64,000 bases of DNA from Lepidurus packardi (lineage: Eukaryota > Arthropoda > Branchiopoda > Notostraca > Triopsidae): the NCBI GenBank assembly GCA_023053545.1, contig JAKZAN010000191.1, forward strand, positions 1 to 64,000, in the 5' to 3' direction. Of this stretch, positions 62,340 through 64,000 are shown in pieces. Made by a program: the position numbers and the translations under genes. Position 1 is the first letter of the stretch. The number at the start of each line of letters is the position of its first letter. The notes below the pieces were generated by a model. That model saw only the letters and a list, made by a program, of their open reading frames with translations. It searched no databases and was not told the DNA's origin.

Positions 62340-62751
62340 TTGACCTTTAAGAGGCATTTACTACCTTAAACTCTGTGTATTTATGATTGTCAATGCAGAT
62401 CCAATTATACAAATAACAGCACCTGTTGTGGCTATTCGACTTTATTTGCGATCCCAGAGACATACGTTGGCTCCACCGGTGGTTGGGGTTGGGGTTGGGG
62501 TTGGGGTTGGGGTTGGGGTTGGGGTTGGGGTTGGGGTTGGGGTTGGGGTTGGGGTTGGGGTTGGGGTTGGGGTTGGGGTTGGGGTTGGGGTTGGGGTTGG
62601 GGTTGGGGTTGGGGTTGGGGTTGGGGTTGGGGTTGGGGTTGGGGTTGGGGTTGGGGTTGGGGTTGGGGTTGGGGTTGGGGTTGGGAAACATCTCAAAAAT
62701 AGTACTCTTCACTTCTATATGTCTTTTCCCAGAGTATAAAGTCTAGTTCAT
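62340..62751 (-). CDS. Small membrane protein interrupted by telomeric array
   Basis: The frame starts at ATG 62751 (MNETLYSGKRHIEVKSTIFE, 23 codons to 62683), is broken by the 202-bp array, and continues from 62480 as TGGANVCLWDRKESRIATTG followed by a hydrophobic helix VICIIGSALTIIN. With the array removed the two parts are in frame. No in-frame TGA follows before the MFS transporter start, so the true 3' end is unknown: a short intron near 62370, or an extension into the transporter gene, are both possible. Unknown family; one transmembrane helix. The coding nature of this locus rests on composition and is weaker than for the two LRR genes. Confidence 0.45.
62481..62682 (+). repeat. Telomeric-type (GGGGTT)n array 3, 202 bp
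   Basis: About 33 perfect GGGGTT units, G-rich on the + strand as in arrays 1 and 2, ending at CCGGT on the left and GGGAAAC on the right. It interrupts a minus-strand open frame that resumes in register if the array is deleted (202 = 1 mod 3). Confidence 0.97.
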
Positions 62752-63576
62752 CAAGAGGAAAAGTACGGTATCTGATCTGCAGTCCCTCACTAAGAATAAA
62801 GCAGACAGAGCACACATAGGCACATACTTAATGGGCCCTGCAGATTAAGAGGATCAAAAGACCAAGATGAAGAAATACCATTTCTATGCATATGTTTCGT
62901 ACTGTTACTGAGTGGACAAGGGTAATTAAATGATCGAGAGCAGTTTTGTTTAAATTGAGGGGTAATCAGAGATATCGATTATGAACACTGTCCAGCTGAT
63001 AAAGGAGTATGGCTATGGTTCATTGGGCTTAGATCGAGTATAGGAAATGATAGTTTTAATGATTTAGTTTCGTTAAGATCAGATAAGAAGTAGGTGGGTC
63101 TGATATACAAAATATTTAAGCTAGTTTTTGGCGCCCAAATTCGACTGTCCGCCACCTAGCACATTTCTACTTCTATTTACCCATTATTTTTAGTAACCCG
63201 TTTCGAACTAAAAGAATGCCTACACATCATCGGTATTTGGAACTCCTGCATACGCAAACATATCCATGCTAGGCACCAACAGCAACTACTGCAACACTCA
63301 GAATTCAGAAGTCAAATATTGGCTTCGATCCTGAAGACAAGTGGCTGATGATATTAGAGTGTTCTGATATGTGATGATGATTCTCATGCCAGGTTTTCCA
63401 AACTCAGAGTGTCCTCCTATTGCTATTAACAAAAAATAAAAACCATTTATAATCATAACACCCTTTTACTATTTATCTCTTGCCTCCAAATATTAAACAG
63501 TCTCCATCATCACTTCTCCTCCGACTTACTCTCTCCATAATTATCAGACCCTCACCCCTCCAAAGTCTTACAAACC
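62752..63576. other. Intergenic, no gene seen
   Basis: About 825 bp, the longest gene-poor stretch in the right half. AT-rich parts near 63420-63480. I found no protein-like frame on either strand. Confidence 0.4.
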
Positions 63577-64000
63577 ATGGGAATCGAAGGACTACTCATG
63601 AAGCTCAAGGATGTCGTCACCCCCAGACACATCAAAGACTATGAAGAGCCCAGACCGTGGCAGTCGATTCCTACGCCTGGTACCAACCAGCATCACGCAT
63701 CCCTGATCCATTACCCACATAGCATTGTTGTTTTCCTTGTCGATGTCTGATGAACATAGACTGATATTTGAATTTTAATGTAGGTTGCACCGGATCATTA
63801 AAGGAAGTTGTTCAAAGTAGCTTTTGCAGAACAATAATGTGTCGGATAGGTTCATCAAAGAGTGCATTTTTCGGATCGACACAATCAATCGGATGGGCGT
63901 CAAACTCATCATGGTGTTCGACGGAGGCAGACTCCTCTGCAAAGAGGGAGAGGAAGAAGCTCGCAAAAAGTAAAACATATTACATAAGTCTTTACCTTGG
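63577..64000 (+). CDS. EXO1: Exonuclease 1 (XPG/Rad2 family), 5' part
   Basis: Exon 1 63577-63679, a 104-nt intron, exon 2 from 63784; the window ends inside the gene. Start MGIEGLLMKLKDVVTPRHIK is the XPG N-terminus in its EXO1 form (MGIxGLLxxLK). AVDSYAW, then LHRIIKGSCSKELLQNNNVS, and GVKLIMVFDGGRLL (metal-binding Asp in FDGG) follow, as in EXO1. TAG 63818-63820 is the E of CSKEL. Exon 1 needs one extra base near 63645-63655 to join HIKDYE to AVDSYAW; a probable one-base deletion in the assembly or a real frameshift. Function: 5'-3' exonuclease in mismatch repair and end resection. Confidence 0.85.

Overview
The window reads as nuclear DNA of a ciliate that uses the peritrich genetic code (NCBI table 30: UAA and UAG = Glu, UGA the only stop). 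Almost every gene contains in-frame TAG/TAA, every gene end I could place is TGA, and at family-invariant positions the reassigned codon falls on glutamate: the E of the kinase KPEN motif (TAG 58347-58349), the LEES of an archaemetzincin (TAA 33409-33411), CSKEL of exonuclease 1 (TAG 63818-63820) and REIF of protein phosphatase 1 (TAG 45055-45057). Two paralogous LRR genes even show TAG (26143-26145) opposite GAA (47026-47028). Arrays of GGGGTT, an oligohymenophorean-type telomere unit, occur inside the window. A standard-code translation breaks nearly all genes; the models below were read by eye with TAA/TAG = E, and most close exactly in frame from ATG to TGA.

Layout: about 45 tightly packed genes on both strands, usually under 400 bp apart, with short introns (mostly 31-65 nt, GT..AG). 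1-9 kb: truncated propeller-like gene, mitochondrial RAP-domain protein, F-box-like protein, calcineurin-B-like EF-hand protein, PA2G4/EBP1. 9-16 kb: a complete PIKfyve/Fab1 lipid kinase divergent from a polo-like kinase. 16-26 kb: HAD phosphatase, VID27, EF-hand and coiled-coil proteins, serine carboxypeptidase. 26-38 kb: LRR gene 1 with telomeric array 1, GIDE-domain protein, centrin, EF-hand/PH/kinase protein, archaemetzincin, charged proteins. 38-47 kb: K+ channel, RPS7, RNase H2 subunit C, F-box/coiled-coil protein, PP1, LRR gene 2 with array 2. 47-64 kb: large TPR protein, SDR, papain-like protein with Ser in place of the catalytic Cys, SNF1-type kinase, aquaporin, MFS transporter, a small membrane protein with array 3, and the 5' end of exonuclease 1.

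Most striking point: all three (GGGGTT)n arrays (292, 191 and 202 bp, all G-rich on the + strand) lie inside protein-coding exons, none has a length divisible by three, and deleting each array rejoins an open frame. For the two LRR paralogs the array-free models are 501 and 504 nt, giving 166- and 167-residue homologous proteins. This fits either removable telomere-repeat inserts (for example unexcised germline sequence) or telomerase-type insertions at breaks; the sequence alone does not decide. Three genes also need a one-base correction, so some indels may be assembly errors.

The gene set (cell-cycle kinases, phosphatase, phosphoinositide kinase, centrin, Ca2+ sensors, ion channel, transporters, ribosomal protein) is ordinary somatic-type housekeeping and signalling content, with no sign of horizontally acquired islands, viruses or CRISPR.
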